Source: Glaciimonas sp.
Lineage (GTDB): Bacteria > Pseudomonadota > Gammaproteobacteria > Burkholderiales > Burkholderiaceae_D
Length of the DNA: 64,000 nt
Direction of reading: 5' to 3'
NCBI GenBank assembly: GCA_012927625.1
Contig: JABBOV010000003.1
Span: 661,638-725,637 of the forward strand
The position numbers and the translations under genes were made by a program. Shown here one piece after another: positions 19,843-30,016 of this stretch. Numbering within the stretch: position 1 is the first letter of the stretch; each line of letters begins with the position of its first letter. Under the pieces are notes generated by a model. It was given only the letters and a program-made list of their open reading frames with translations, had not been told where the DNA came from and did no database searches.

Positions 19843-19949
19843 TCCAGTCGTCTGAAGTCCTTGTAATGCAGTTACTGTTGCTGCATTTTTGACTCTGGCC
19901 GACCTATCAGGCCCGAGGCAGGTAGCGACAATTTCCATAGGAGTGTTTT

Positions 19950-20315
19950 ATGAATCTCACCATCAGTGGACATCACCTCGAAGTAACCCCCGCCATTCGT
20001 GAATATGTACAATCCAAAGTTGAGCGCCTTACGCGCCACTTCGATCATGTCATTGATATCGCGCTCATTCTGAGCATTGATAAGCTCCCCGAAAAAGAAA
20101 AACGGCAACGCGCTGAAATTAATCTGAATCTTAGCGGTAAAGCGCTACATGCAGAAAGCTCGGAGCAAAACCTGTACGCAGCCATCGATACGACGATCGA
20201 CAAGCTTGACCGCCAAATTATCAAGCACAAAGGCAAGGTACAGGACCACCCACACGATGCCATCAAGCACCTCGACGGAGAACCCGAGCTGCCGGAAGCA
20301 TCCGCGATTTCCTGA
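19950..20315 (+). CDS. hpf: Ribosome hibernation promoting factor, short form
   Basis: Binds the small ribosomal subunit decoding site and promotes 100S dimer formation in resting cells. At 121 residues it is the short HPF type (S30AE/sigma-54 modulation fold, MNLTISGHHLEVTPAIREYV), lacking the C-terminal dimerisation domain of long HPF. It follows rpoN, as in most Proteobacteria, with AGGAG six bases before the ATG. In enteric bacteria ptsN comes next; here a terminator and an unrelated gene follow. Confidence 0.94.
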   Translation: MNLTISGHHLEVTPAIREYVQSKVERLTRHFDHVIDIALILSIDKLPEKEKRQRAEINLNLSGKALHAESSEQNLYAAIDTTIDKLDRQIIKHKGKVQDHPHDAIKHLDGEPELPEASAIS

Positions 20316-20358
20316 TTGGAGATACGCAGGGTCGAACAATTCGACTCGCAACAATCAA

Positions 20359-20382
20359 GGGCGCAGCACTTGCGCCCTTTTT
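20359..20382 (+). terminator. Rho-independent terminator after hpf
   Basis: Perfect stem GGGCGCA (20359-20365) and TGCGCCC (20371-20377) with loop GCACT, followed by five T. It ends the kdsD-hpf transcription unit. Confidence 0.9.
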
Positions 20383-20474
20383 AGTACCTGATACATTGGC
20401 TCAATCTGCTACTGCTGCTACCGTTATCCAATGTCAACTCCATTCACACTTCCAGCCGGCGCGCAATTGCAACC

Positions 20475-21566
20475 ATGACAGAATACGTTCACATTTCGAT
20501 CAAAAACCATATCGGCTGCATCACACTGAATCGCCCCAGAGCGCTCAATTCCTTATCGTTGGAAATGATCCGGGCTATCACGGAAGTGCTGCTGGAGTGG
20601 CGCGCCGACGGCGCCATCCGCGCTGTGCTGATTTGCAGCAGCAGCGCAAAAGCTTTCTGCGCCGGCGGCGATATTCGTTTCTTTTACGATATTGGCACTG
20701 CAACGCCGCGTGGCGGCAGCGCTTTGCTGGAAGATTTTTTCACCGAAGAGTACACCCTCAACCATTTAATCCATCACTATCCAAAACCGTATATTGCGCT
20801 GATGGATGGCGTAGTGATGGGCGGCGGCATGGGCGTGGCGCAAGCCGGCCCGGCCTCTCGACTGCGCATTGTGACCGAGCGCACCAAGATGGCGATGCCG
20901 GAAGTCAATATCGGCATGTTCCCGGACGTCGGCAGCGGCTATTTTTTGTCGCAGTGTCCGGGGCAAATCGGCGCCTATCTGGGCGTTACCGGCGACATCA
21001 TCACAGCCGCAGACGCCTTGTATGCGGGCCTGGCCGATTTTTTCCTGCCGTCGCCGCAATTGCCGGTCTTAACAGAAATGCTCGAATCCGGCGACGATAT
21101 TGAGGTGCGGACGGCCATATGCGACTTCGCAGCCGGCTTCGACAATGCCATTGCGCCCGAGGCCGGCATGCTGGCGGTTCATCGGGACGTGATTGATCGC
21201 CATTTTGCGCAGAGCACGGTGCCGGACATCATCAAATCGCTGGCACAGGACGATGCGCCGTTCGCGCAAAAGACTCTGGCCCTCATGCAAAAACGTTCAC
21301 CGCTGATGATGTGCGTGACGCTGGAGCAGATCCGGCGCAGCGCCGCACTGAGCGTAGCCGACTGTCTGCGCATGGAGCGCACCATGGTGCGGCATTGCTT
21401 CGAGCAGGGAGAAGTCATCGAAGGTGTGCGAGCACTGGTGGTGGATAAGGATAACGCGCCGCAATGGAGCCCGGCCACGCTGGCGGCGGTAACGCCGGAC
21501 ATGATCGCCGCCTTCTTCGCGCCCGTCTGGCCGCCGCACGCACATCCGCTGCGAAGCCTCGAATAA
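20475..21566 (+). CDS. Enoyl-CoA hydratase/isomerase family, 3-hydroxyisobutyryl-CoA hydrolase-like
   Basis: Crotonase-fold enzyme of 363 residues, longer than true enoyl-CoA hydratases (about 260) and matching the 3-hydroxyisobutyryl-CoA hydrolase group of valine breakdown. Landmarks are NRPRALNSL (substrate pocket), FCAGGDIRFFYD (first oxyanion-hole strand), MGGGMGVAQAG (second oxyanion hole) and PEVNIGMFPDVG with the catalytic Glu/Asp region. The C-terminal helical extension (about 250-350) is typical of this group. Short-chain enoyl-CoA hydratase remains possible. The ribosome site is weak. It is monocistronic, with a REP doublet eight bases past the stop. Confidence 0.82.
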   Translation: MTEYVHISIKNHIGCITLNRPRALNSLSLEMIRAITEVLLEWRADGAIRAVLICSSSAKAFCAGGDIRFFYDIGTATPRGGSALLEDFFTEEYTLNHLIHHYPKPYIALMDGVVMGGGMGVAQAGPASRLRIVTERTKMAMPEVNIGMFPDVGSGYFLSQCPGQIGAYLGVTGDIITAADALYAGLADFFLPSPQLPVLTEMLESGDDIEVRTAICDFAAGFDNAIAPEAGMLAVHRDVIDRHFAQSTVPDIIKSLAQDDAPFAQKTLALMQKRSPLMMCVTLEQIRRSAALSVADCLRMERTMVRHCFEQGEVIEGVRALVVDKDNAPQWSPATLAAVTPDMIAAFFAPVWPPHAHPLRSLE

Positions 21567-21574
21567 CCGGAAAT

Positions 21575-21656
21575 GTAGGTCGGGTTAGCGCAACGTAACC
21601 CGACATTGTCAGCCGCAAATGTCGGGTTACGCGATAAAACCGCTAACCCGGCATAC
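21575..21656. repeat. GTAG-type REP doublet
   Basis: Starts GTAGGTCGGGTTAGCG and ends with the complementary CGCTAACCCGGCATAC. An inner perfect 14-bp stem is formed by 21594-21607 and 21618-21631. Same head sequence as the doublet at 10.7 kb (GTAGGTCGG). Confidence 0.68.
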
Positions 21657-21667
21657 TTTAAATAGTG

Positions 21668-21726
21668 GGAGTATCACTAAAAAGATCATACTTTACGCAT
21701 ATAATATATGCGGAATTAAAAAATAC
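21668..21726 (+). repeat. AT-rich 59-bp intergenic element, copy C
   Basis: GGAGTAT, 17 nt, TTTACGCATAT, 6 nt, TGCG, and 14 AT-rich bases ending AATAC: the same spacing as copy A. The flanks GGGAGTAT and ATACCC form a short imperfect terminal inverted repeat. It lies in the convergent gap before dgt, 11 bases from a REP doublet. Confidence 0.62.
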
Positions 21727-21756
21727 CCAGTGTGGTATCTTTTAATAATTCGATTA

Positions 21757-22899
21757 TCAGAGTTCTTCCACCATAAATAAACGCCGATGTTCGCGCGTCG
21801 CATAGCGGTCGGTCATGCCGGCAATATAGTCGGCAATTTTGCGCGCCTGCGCCTGCATGTCATTCTGCCCGGCCGGCAGGCGGTAATCCGGCGGCAGCAG
21901 GTTCGGCTCTTCCATGAAGGCGTCAAATAGTGCGGTAATGATGCGACGCGCCTTGGTCGTCATCCGATTGACCAGATAGTGCCGGTACAAATTCTCATGC
22001 AGGAAACGCTTCATCAGGGCCGCGTCCTGCCGCATCCGGTCAGAAAACGCGATCAGCGTGCCGGAACTACGGACAGCGTCGATCGATGCCGGTTGCGCCT
22101 GCGCAATACGATCCTGGGAAGTCTGGATTAAATCGACGATCAAGGCATTGATCATGCGGCGCACCGTTTCATAGATCGCACGCCGCTCGCCGATGCCGGG
22201 AAATACCGCTTCGACTTCGTGCCGGTGGCGCGCGAACAGATCGACTTGTGCCAATTGCTCGACCGTCAGCAAGCCGGAGCGTAAGCCGTCGTCGATATCG
22301 TGATTGTTATAAGCGATCGTGTCGGCCAGATCGACCAGTTGAGCCTCCAGCGACGGCTGCTTGCGGTCAATGAAACGTTGGCCGATGGCACCGAGTTTGG
22401 CCGCATTTTCCAAAGAGCAATGTTTGAGAATCCCTTCACGAGTCTCGAAAGTCAGGTTCAAACCATCGAAAGCGCCATACCGTTCTTCCAGTGCATCGAC
22501 CACGCGCAAGCTTTGCAGATTATGTTCAAAACCGCCATAGCTCTGCATGCAAGCATTCAGCGCATCCTGTCCGGCATGGCCGAACGGCGTGTGGCCCAGG
22601 TCGTGCGCCAGCGCGATGGCTTCGATCAGGTCTTCATTCAGGCGCAAATTACGCGCCACCGAGCGGGCTATTTGCGCCACTTCAAGGCTATGCGTCAACC
22701 GGGTGCGGAACAGGTCGCCCTCGTAATTAACGAAAACTTGCGTCTTATATTCCAGTCGGCGGAAGGCGGCAGAGTGGATGATGCGATCGCGGTCGCGCTG
22801 GAACTCGGTGCGTGAGGACGGCGGTGGCTCCGCAAAACGCCGGCCCTGCGATGTGGCCGGCTGGGCTGCATAGGGAGCGAGATCGGCGTTAAGGGTCAT
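21757..22899 (-). CDS. dgt: Deoxyguanosinetriphosphate triphosphohydrolase-like protein
   Basis: HD-domain dNTP triphosphohydrolase that would cleave dGTP (or other dNTPs) to the nucleoside and tripolyphosphate. The 380 residues keep the metal ligands: His70 in [10 protein letters not shown], His99-Asp100 in [15 protein letters not shown], and a later Asp in [17 protein letters not shown]. The size and N-terminus ([20 protein letters not shown]) match the type-2 dGTPase-like proteins found in non-enteric bacteria. It lies 42 bases after the aroK-aroB fusion on the same strand and is probably co-transcribed. Confidence 0.92.
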   Translation of the reverse strand: MTLNADLAPYAAQPATSQGRRFAEPPPSSRTEFQRDRDRIIHSAAFRRLEYKTQVFVNYEGDLFRTRLTHSLEVAQIARSVARNLRLNEDLIEAIALAHDLGHTPFGHAGQDALNACMQSYGGFEHNLQSLRVVDALEERYGAFDGLNLTFETREGILKHCSLENAAKLGAIGQRFIDRKQPSLEAQLVDLADTIAYNNHDIDDGLRSGLLTVEQLAQVDLFARHRHEVEAVFPGIGERRAIYETVRRMINALIVDLIQTSQDRIAQAQPASIDAVRSSGTLIAFSDRMRQDAALMKRFLHENLYRHYLVNRMTTKARRIITALFDAFMEEPNLLPPDYRLPAGQNDMQAQARKIADYIAGMTDRYATREHRRLFMVEEL

Positions 22900-22941
22900 G
22901 GGCCTAGGGCTAAATTTAATTTAAACTAATTTAATTTTAAT

Positions 22942-24621
22942 CTAATGAATTGCTGCGTGCAGCGTTGCCAGCAAAATGTCTGGCGGCACACTCATGATAG
23001 CGGGCTTTCCAAGCGGCTTAAGGAGGATGAACTTGATCTGGCCAGCTTCGTTTTTCTTGTCGACTTCCATCAACTCCAGCCAGCGCGCCTGGCCCAGATC
23101 CGGCGCGACCGTAGGCAAACCTGCCGCCTGCACTAGAGCAGTGACACGAATCTTGGTTACATAATCGATAAACCCCAGCCGGTACGACAGATCGGCCGCC
23201 ATCACCATGCCGCAGCCGACCGCTTCGCCGTGCAGCCATTTGCCGTAACCGAGTCCCGATTCGATGGCATGACCGAAAGTATGGCCGAAGTTGAGAATGG
23301 CGCGCAAACCGCCCTCGCGTTCATCTTGGCGCACCACATCGGCCTTGATTTCGCAGGAACGGTGGATTGCTGCGGTAATGGCGGCAGTATCCCGCGCCAC
23401 CAATTTGGCAATATTGCTCTCGATCCAATCAAAGAATGGCGCATCGATGATGGCCGCCATCTTGATGATTTCGGACAGACCGGCGGCTAGTTCACGCCCT
23501 GGCAAGGTGGCCAGCGTGCTAATGTCGCTGATCACGGCCTGCGGCTGGTAAAACGCGCCAATCATGTTTTTGCCCAACGGATGGTTGATGCCGGTCTTGC
23601 CGCCGACCGCAGAATCGACCTGCGACAGCAACGTGGTTGGGACTTGAATGAAAGGAATGCCGCGCATATAGCTAGCAGCCGCAAACCCGGTAAGGTCGCC
23701 TATGACGCCGCCACCCAGCGCAATCAGGGTAGTTTTGCGGTCACATTTTGCACCCAGCAATGCATCGAAAATCTGCATCAGACTGGCCCAGTTTTTATAT
23801 TCCTCGCCATCGGGCAGGATAATGGTCAACACCTGCTTGCCGGCCGTCTGCAGCGCCTGCACAAACTGCTCCAGATACAAGGGCGCCACAGTGGCGTTGG
23901 TCACCACCGCCACCCGCATGCCCTGAATATGTCGGCCCACCAGAATGGCGTCGGTCAGCAGCGACTGGCCGATGACGATCGGATAGCTGCGGTTGCCCAG
24001 ATCGACTTTCAATTGCATGGAAGGGGGCTGTGAAGTATTCATCTGTTGCCGTTTATTCTGGGGTTCGCCAAGCACATAAGGATGCTCAGTCTGCAGTGAC
24101 AACCCCAAGTGGTGCAATATGGAGTGCACCATGTATTGTACATTTGGCCGCCCGGTGTCGATGACGACATGGGCAATTTCGCGATACAGTGGATCGCGCA
24201 GGCGGCTGAGTTCTTCCAGCAGTTTGCGCGGATCGGCAGTCTGCAACAATGGCCGGTTCTTGTCATGCCCGGTGCGCTGCAAAATATTTTGCACGCTGGT
24301 ACGCAAATACACGACTGTGCCGCGCGCATGCAAGTAAGCCCTATTCTCTGCATCGAGGATCGCACCGCCGCCGGTAGCCAGCACGATGCCCTGCTCTGCC
24401 GTCAAGTCGCGAATCACTTCCGCTTCCCGACGGCGGAAACTGCTCTCCCCCTCGATTTCAAAAATCCACGGGATCGAGGCGCCAGTGCGCGCTTCGATCT
24501 CATGGTCCGAATCAACGAAACGCTTGTTTAGCTTCTTGGCCAGTGCGCGTCCGACGGTGGTTTTGCCGGCGCCCATCAGGCCAATGAGGAAGATGTTTTC
24601 TTTTAATCCGGGGACGAGCAT
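22942..24621 (-). CDS. aroKB: Fused shikimate kinase / 3-dehydroquinate synthase
   Basis: One uninterrupted frame of 559 residues joins two enzymes of the shikimate pathway. The N-terminal part (about 1-180) is shikimate kinase: Walker [10 protein letters not shown] (14-22), Asp/Arg substrate sites in DSDHEIE and SFRRREAEV, and a GGGAI glycine loop. The C-terminal part (from about 194) is 3-dehydroquinate synthase: [32 protein letters not shown] and the metal site [11 protein letters not shown]. The join (about 180-205) keeps an in-frame ATG at 24042 (Met194) where a separate aroB would start, but without a good Shine-Dalgarno. The start overlaps the preceding gene by 19 bases. Genes usually lie as separate aroK and aroB here. 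Confidence 0.9.
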   Translation of the reverse strand: MLVPGLKENIFLIGLMGAGKTTVGRALAKKLNKRFVDSDHEIEARTGASIPWIFEIEGESSFRRREAEVIRDLTAEQGIVLATGGGAILDAENRAYLHARGTVVYLRTSVQNILQRTGHDKNRPLLQTADPRKLLEELSRLRDPLYREIAHVVIDTGRPNVQYMVHSILHHLGLSLQTEHPYVLGEPQNKRQQMNTSQPPSMQLKVDLGNRSYPIVIGQSLLTDAILVGRHIQGMRVAVVTNATVAPLYLEQFVQALQTAGKQVLTIILPDGEEYKNWASLMQIFDALLGAKCDRKTTLIALGGGVIGDLTGFAAASYMRGIPFIQVPTTLLSQVDSAVGGKTGINHPLGKNMIGAFYQPQAVISDISTLATLPGRELAAGLSEIIKMAAIIDAPFFDWIESNIAKLVARDTAAITAAIHRSCEIKADVVRQDEREGGLRAILNFGHTFGHAIESGLGYGKWLHGEAVGCGMVMAADLSYRLGFIDYVTKIRVTALVQAAGLPTVAPDLGQARWLELMEVDKKNEAGQIKFILLKPLGKPAIMSVPPDILLATLHAAIH

Positions 24622-26555
24622 TGTTTTACACCGTATGGGCTTACCTGGCCAGGTGGCGATATATCAGTGTTACTGTAGTCTGATGCAAGCCGTGGCAAAG
24701 TAAATGAAGCAATATAGCGCGCTTCGGTTCCCGCCACTGAGCCCGTTATCGTCATATCCACATACAACCAAGCTGCGCGGTCGCGCGGATAAACTAATGA
24801 GATAGTCGCCGACCCGGTTGCATCCGTTTTGCCGGTAGACGTCACAGTCACTGGGATACCTGGATCAAGTCGGCCATTGCCATTGAAATCTTCTCCTGCG
24901 TCAAGTATTCCGTTGCTATTCGCGTCTTCATTTGAACAAGTATAAATTGGAGATACTTGCACCCAATGCTTCGAAAGAGAGCCAGAATCAGTAACAACTG
25001 CCCAAGAGCCTTTGGAATAAGTACGCGGCCTGACTGCCGCTTTCACTGTCGCCCCTGAAACAGCATTACCGGAAGCATCGGTCACAAATACCGCATAGTC
25101 CACTTGATAAGTTGCCGAAGTCGGTGTTGCTACTGTATTGCCCGTTCCTGCACTGATAAACAATGACTGCTTGGAAACCGTCAGTGTAGCTATAGTTGCT
25201 GCAGTCGATGCACCCTGAATTTGCGCCTGAATTTGAACGCCATTCAGTGCGGTAGAAGTGGCGCCAGCGATATAAACCACAGACGCGGAACCATCGCTAC
25301 CGGTCGTTGCAACGGAAGGTTGCTGCAAACTACCACCACTTGGGTCTGACACAATAGAGAAATTTACCGACGCATTTTTTACCAAATTATTCTGCCCGGT
25401 GCCATCGCGTACTACTGCGCGAAACGTACTTTGCTGGGCTGTGCTGCCACTGGTATTAGTACCGATAATAGCAAAATCCGGCTGCAGACTGATGGTCGCA
25501 CTGGACGTTAATGGTGCGATAAATTCAATCGTTCCTTGTGCAGTAGTTCCTGTAGAGCTCAGCGTAGCATTCAGTGTCGCCAGCCCTGGAGTGCTCGCTT
25601 TTATGTAAGCAGTTGCGTTTCCGCTGCCATCCAAAGCAAGTGGTACGCTCAGTGATGTGACACATCCGGCATCGCTAAATACGCTGCCAAGTGAACTGTT
25701 CAAACTTACTGCACCGGGCTGCGGCACGCCACTGATGTCATTGTGGATAGCAACTATCTGACAAGTATAAGTGTTCGACTGGGTTAGCGGAGTTCCACTG
25801 CCATTCACCACCTTCACATTAAAATTCGAGGCGTTAATTGTGATTTGCGCAGACGCTTTTTCCCCTAATGCAGCGACGGATACCGTATCCGAGGTGCCGC
25901 TATTTGCTGCAAAAGACAAAATAAGCTGACCACTGGAATCGGTGATGGCCGAACCCCCACTCTTGACTGTCAATTTATTAGTAATGGCACTGAAAGTGAC
26001 TGGCTTGCCTTTGAGAGGAGAGCCGGCCGAATCCTTCAAAGTCACAGAGATATCAGAGACCGTATTGATATTGACGCCAGGGCTTACGTTAATAGCAAGC
26101 TTGGTTCCAACAACATTCACAGTTGTTGTTTTTGAGATAGCGCCAGCGGCTTTGGCAGTTACTGTAATCAACCGTGTCGTAGGATCCCCGCCAATGCTTA
26201 ATTTCGCAGTCACGAGCCCAGTTGCGTTAGAGATCGGATTAATCCCAGTGATATCACCCGAGTCGGTACTAAAAGTTACTGTTGCACCAGGAACCACGTT
26301 GTTGTTCGCATCTTTGACAACAGCTTTGATCGTTACCTCTGAACCTTCAACGCCGGCCGATTGAATAATGCCACTATCTGAGGATAGCAAGATGGTAGCA
26401 ACGGTAGGACCGGTTGAGGCAGGTGGCGCCTGATTTGGGTTCGTACCTGGAGACCCCCCTCCACCGCCACAAGCAGTCATCATGATTGCAGCCAAAACGC
26501 CTGCGCTTAAATTCCGAAAGATATTCTTCGAACCATTTTTTATGCCAAATTGCAT
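24603..26555 (-). CDS. Ig-like (Big-1 type) repeat lipoprotein in the pilus operon
   Basis: A 650-residue surface or periplasmic lipoprotein candidate. The signal sequence ends in a lipobox-like [10 protein letters not shown]. It is followed by about five or six Ser/Thr/Gly-rich beta-sandwich repeats resembling bacterial Ig-like domain 1 (for example [36 protein letters not shown]). Near residues 548-572 are two Asp/Asn/Gly-rich loops that look like dockerin or EF-hand calcium sites. The frame opens seven codons earlier, but AAGGGG before ATG 26555 sets the start. It lies between pilQ (41-base gap) and aroK (19-base overlap), so it is co-transcribed with them. Adhesin or pilus-associated role is inferred. 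Confidence 0.8.
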   Translation of the reverse strand: MQFGIKNGSKNIFRNLSAGVLAAIMMTACGGGGGSPGTNPNQAPPASTGPTVATILLSSDSGIIQSAGVEGSEVTIKAVVKDANNNVVPGATVTFSTDSGDITGINPISNATGLVTAKLSIGGDPTTRLITVTAKAAGAISKTTTVNVVGTKLAINVSPGVNINTVSDISVTLKDSAGSPLKGKPVTFSAITNKLTVKSGGSAITDSSGQLILSFAANSGTSDTVSVAALGEKASAQITINASNFNVKVVNGSGTPLTQSNTYTCQIVAIHNDISGVPQPGAVSLNSSLGSVFSDAGCVTSLSVPLALDGSGNATAYIKASTPGLATLNATLSSTGTTAQGTIEFIAPLTSSATISLQPDFAIIGTNTSGSTAQQSTFRAVVRDGTGQNNLVKNASVNFSIVSDPSGGSLQQPSVATTGSDGSASVVYIAGATSTALNGVQIQAQIQGASTAATIATLTVSKQSLFISAGTGNTVATPTSATYQVDYAVFVTDASGNAVSGATVKAAVRPRTYSKGSWAVVTDSGSLSKHWVQVSPIYTCSNEDANSNGILDAGEDFNGNGRLDPGIPVTVTSTGKTDATGSATISLVYPRDRAAWLYVDMTITGSVAGTEARYIASFTLPRLASDYSNTDISPPGQVSPYGVKQCSSPD

Positions 26556-26596
26556 TATTTTCCCCTTGCGTTGCATTACTGTTTTGGAACTTTTAA

Positions 26597-28801
26597 TCAG
26601 CGCGTCGTAAAACGATCTACTACGATTTTCGGTGTGATAAAGATCAGCAATTCCGTCTTGTCATTTGTGCGGCTCTTGTTCTTGAATAGATTGCCAAGGA
26701 TAGGAATATCGCCCAGTAACGGAACTTGGGTCACTGTCTCAAGTTCCTGCTGGGTGTAGATGCCGCCGAGCACCACGGTGCCGCCATTTTCAACTTGCAC
26801 CTGCGTTTTGACATGCTTGTTATTGATCGCAAAGTTGCCGCCCACCGCAACGCCACGGCTGTTCTTGGTGACATCGACATTGAGGATGATGTTGCCATCC
26901 GGCGTGATCTGCGGCGTCACTTCCAACATCAGGTTCGCCTTTTTAAACTGAATCGCGGTCGCGCCGCTACTGGTCGCCTCCTGGTACGGGATTTCCTCGC
27001 CCTGTTCGATCAGTGCCTGCTGTTGGTCAGAGGTGACGACACGTGGGCTGGAGATAATCTTGCCCTTGCCGTCCGCTTCCAATGCCGACAACTCCAAGTT
27101 CAGGAAGCGATTGGCGGCAGCCGAGAATAGACTAACCGCGAAACTGCTGGCGTTAAATGTGTTGATACCTGCCGCCGGCAAATTGACGAATTGGGAATTG
27201 GGAACATAACTACCCGCAGTCACCGCGGCTTGGCCGGTCTGTTCGCCGACACCTAAATAGGTACCTGTAATAGCTGCGCGATTGCTGCCGCTAATCTGGT
27301 AACCGCTATCCCCGCCACGAATAGTGCGCATATCTGCGAAGCCAAGCTTTACGCCCAGATTTTTGCTGAAGCTGTCGCTAGCCTCAACAATCCGCGCTTC
27401 AATCAAAACCTGTCTCGAAGCAATGTCAATTTTCTGGATTAGTTTGCGGATGTCATCCAACTTTGAGGCAATATCAGTCACGAACAGTTGGTTGGTGCGC
27501 TGGTCGATGACGGCGCTACCGCGTTTCGACAGGATGCGGTTTTTGTTATCGACCGCGCCATCCAGACCAAAAACCAGTTTGAATGCTTCCGCTTTTTGGT
27601 AATTCAACTGAAAGGATTCCGAGCGCAATGGTTCCAACTCCGCGATTTGCGCTTTTTGCTCCAGCTCCAGTTTTTCCTTGGTTAACAATTCGTCCTTGGG
27701 TGCAATCCACATTACAGTGCCATTCTTGCGCATATCCAGGCCCTTGGCTTGCATCACGATATCGAGCGCCTGATCCCACGGCACGTCCTTCAATCTGAGG
27801 GTCAGATTGCCATTGACGCTATCGCTGGTGATGATATTAAGCCCAGTAAAGTCGGCAATGACTTGCAACACCGCACGCACCTCGACATTCTGAAAATTCA
27901 GCGACAGCTTTTCTCCCCGGTAGCCTTGGGTGCCCTGCGTAAGCTTGTTGGGGTCTTCCTTGATCGGCCTGACTTCAATCACCAACTGGGATTCGCTTTG
28001 GTAAGCGCTGTGCTCCCACAATCCCTTGGGCTCGATGGTCATGCGCACATTACTACCCTGCTGCAACGTCGTGATAGTTTGCACGGGCGAACCAAAATCG
28101 GCCACATCCATGCGCCGCCGCAATACCTCAGGTAAGCTGGCTTTGAGAAAGTCAACCACTATCGTTTGCCCTTGCTGGCGCACATCGACGCCAATCTGGC
28201 TGTTCGGCAAATCAACGATAACGCGACCTTCTCCGCCTACTCCACGGCGAAAATCAATGTCGCGAATCTCTTGCTTGCCGGCTACAGTCGGTGTTGCAGT
28301 TAACACCGGCATGCCGGATGATCCGACTGGAGTAGCAATACCGCCGGAACCGTCAATCGTCACAATAACCACATTGCCTTCAACCACAGTGGCGTAATTC
28401 AAGGGCCGCTTCAGATTGAACACCAGACGCGAACGCATCGCTGCCTGTACCAGGTTGACATTGGTGACATCGCCCAGGTTGATGTCTTGCACTGACTTGC
28501 CGGTGGCATTGCTAACACCGGCAAAATCCAGCGCAATACGGGCCGGACTGGTGATCGCAAAACCGAGCGGCGCTTTGGCCAGTGGCTTTTTGAGCGTCAC
28601 TTTGACGATCACGTTAGCGCCTTGCTGATTGGCTACTACCGATTCAATCGCATTATCGGCTGGGGTCTGCGCCAGCACGAAGCCACTTACCAGCGACAGG
28701 CAAAGCAGACCCAACTTCTGCGCTGTCTGCCTGGCGAATCCGGCCACGGCTCTGAACGCCCGCGCATCCAGATTTTTATATTGTTTTTTTAATGCGTTCA
28801 T
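26597..28801 (-). CDS. pilQ: Type IV pilus secretin PilQ
   Basis: PilQ forms the outer-membrane ring through which the type IV pilus passes. The 734 residues contain an N-terminal signal segment (cleavage near SGFVLAQ), two AMIN peptidoglycan-binding domains (about 50-145 and 180-285), an N0/STN domain (about 315-375, LSLNFQNVEVRAVLQVIADF), an N1 domain (about 395-475) and the C-terminal secretin barrel (about 500-730) with VPLLGDIPILGNLFK near the end. The ATG overlaps the pilP stop by four bases. Confidence 0.96.
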   Translation of the reverse strand: MNALKKQYKNLDARAFRAVAGFARQTAQKLGLLCLSLVSGFVLAQTPADNAIESVVANQQGANVIVKVTLKKPLAKAPLGFAITSPARIALDFAGVSNATGKSVQDINLGDVTNVNLVQAAMRSRLVFNLKRPLNYATVVEGNVVIVTIDGSGGIATPVGSSGMPVLTATPTVAGKQEIRDIDFRRGVGGEGRVIVDLPNSQIGVDVRQQGQTIVVDFLKASLPEVLRRRMDVADFGSPVQTITTLQQGSNVRMTIEPKGLWEHSAYQSESQLVIEVRPIKEDPNKLTQGTQGYRGEKLSLNFQNVEVRAVLQVIADFTGLNIITSDSVNGNLTLRLKDVPWDQALDIVMQAKGLDMRKNGTVMWIAPKDELLTKEKLELEQKAQIAELEPLRSESFQLNYQKAEAFKLVFGLDGAVDNKNRILSKRGSAVIDQRTNQLFVTDIASKLDDIRKLIQKIDIASRQVLIEARIVEASDSFSKNLGVKLGFADMRTIRGGDSGYQISGSNRAAITGTYLGVGEQTGQAAVTAGSYVPNSQFVNLPAAGINTFNASSFAVSLFSAAANRFLNLELSALEADGKGKIISSPRVVTSDQQQALIEQGEEIPYQEATSSGATAIQFKKANLMLEVTPQITPDGNIILNVDVTKNSRGVAVGGNFAINNKHVKTQVQVENGGTVVLGGIYTQQELETVTQVPLLGDIPILGNLFKNKSRTNDKTELLIFITPKIVVDRFTTR

Positions 28802-29340
28802 TTTTTACTCTCCTGCAACTCTAACTTGGCTTGACGCTCGGTCCATTCCCCGGACGCATCTTGAACGATTTCCTTGATTTCTACTTCGGTTTCGGTCACT
28901 TTAGTCACCATGCCGAAGTTCTGACCAACATAATTACCGACCTTGATCTGGTACACGGCTTTATCGACCTGCAATAGTGCAAAGCTCAGACCGGGCTTTT
29001 GCAAGGTGCCAACCATTTTCAGCGTGTCCAGTGGGTAATCTTCCAATGCTTCCTTGCGTCGATCGAGATTAGGCTTGAGCGCGCCATTCGATTTGGCCCG
29101 CATTTTCGCCAGCGCCACCGAAAGCTTGATCGGGTTGAAAGGGTCAACCGCATCGGCGGCAGCGTAAGCGAAGGGCATGAATTTCTTGGGCTCGTCAATT
29201 TTTCTAATGACAATTTTTGTTTCACTCTTGACATCTTTCATCCACTGAGTGACTTCCGGTTGCTCACTGTTGCCGCACCCACCCAGGCTGGTCAGCAACA
29301 GCACCAGCGGCAAACTCTTTTTCCATCGGAAAAACATCAT
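28798..29340 (-). CDS. pilP: Type IV pilus lipoprotein PilP
   Basis: PilP links the inner-membrane alignment complex to PilQ. The 180 residues begin with a lipoprotein signal (LLTSLGGCGNSEQ, acylated Cys at about 22), a disordered region, and a C-terminal beta-sandwich (about 100-175) that contacts the PilQ N0 domain. Four-base overlaps with pilO upstream and pilQ downstream indicate translational coupling. Confidence 0.95.
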   Translation of the reverse strand: MMFFRWKKSLPLVLLLTSLGGCGNSEQPEVTQWMKDVKSETKIVIRKIDEPKKFMPFAYAAADAVDPFNPIKLSVALAKMRAKSNGALKPNLDRRKEALEDYPLDTLKMVGTLQKPGLSFALLQVDKAVYQIKVGNYVGQNFGMVTKVTETEVEIKEIVQDASGEWTERQAKLELQESKK

Positions 29341-29993
29341 TTTTTGCCACCTTTCTTGTCGGTAGCCAGCTTGCGCTGGGCCGCGACTTCTTCCAGATCC
29401 AGGTAGCGAAATGTCTTGGCGACCGCTTCCAGGCTTAATACGCCATCTTTGCCTGCGACCAAGTTCATGCTGTTGAGTGTAACAATGCGCGGCAAATGGG
29501 CGATATCGCTGGTGAACGCTCCGACATCGTGATAACTGCCGACCACCTTGATATTGATCGGCAGCTCCGCATAGTAATCTTTGACTGCCACTTGGCCCGG
29601 CTTGAACAGTTCGAACTGCAGACCCCGTCCAATGCCGGCCTGGTTAATATCGGATAGCAGCGCATCCATCTCGGCCTTGCTTGGCAATTGCTTTTCCAAA
29701 GTAGCGACATATTGACCAACCTGCTCTTTTTGTTGGCGCAGGCCGTCAAGATTCATGGCTTGCGCGATCTTGCTGCGGTAGTCATCCCTGAGCTTTTGCT
29801 CCTGCTGTACCCCGGCGTCCAGCGCTACAATCTGGTCACTCCAGTAAAAATACCAACCCAGCGCCAGGACTGCAAACAGAACTCCGAATGCACACAGCAG
29901 GCGCGGCGCAAGCGGCCACTGCCCTGGCTGCCGTCCATTGAGGTCCTGGAATTGTGCTACGAGTGAATCGATCACTTGTTTTACGTCTGCCAT
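29337..29993 (-). CDS. pilO: Type IV pilus inner-membrane protein PilO
   Basis: Partner of PilN in the alignment complex. The 218 residues hold one transmembrane helix (about 30-52, LCAFGVLFAVLALGWYFYW), a periplasmic coiled coil (about 60-105) and a ferredoxin-like domain (about 110-195). The basic C-terminal tail ends KKGGKK. It lies 23 bases after pilN and overlaps pilP by four bases. Confidence 0.95.
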   Translation of the reverse strand: MADVKQVIDSLVAQFQDLNGRQPGQWPLAPRLLCAFGVLFAVLALGWYFYWSDQIVALDAGVQQEQKLRDDYRSKIAQAMNLDGLRQQKEQVGQYVATLEKQLPSKAEMDALLSDINQAGIGRGLQFELFKPGQVAVKDYYAELPINIKVVGSYHDVGAFTSDIAHLPRIVTLNSMNLVAGKDGVLSLEAVAKTFRYLDLEEVAAQRKLATDKKGGKK

Positions 29994-30016
29994 GAAGCGT
30001 CTCTCTTGCTCGGTTG

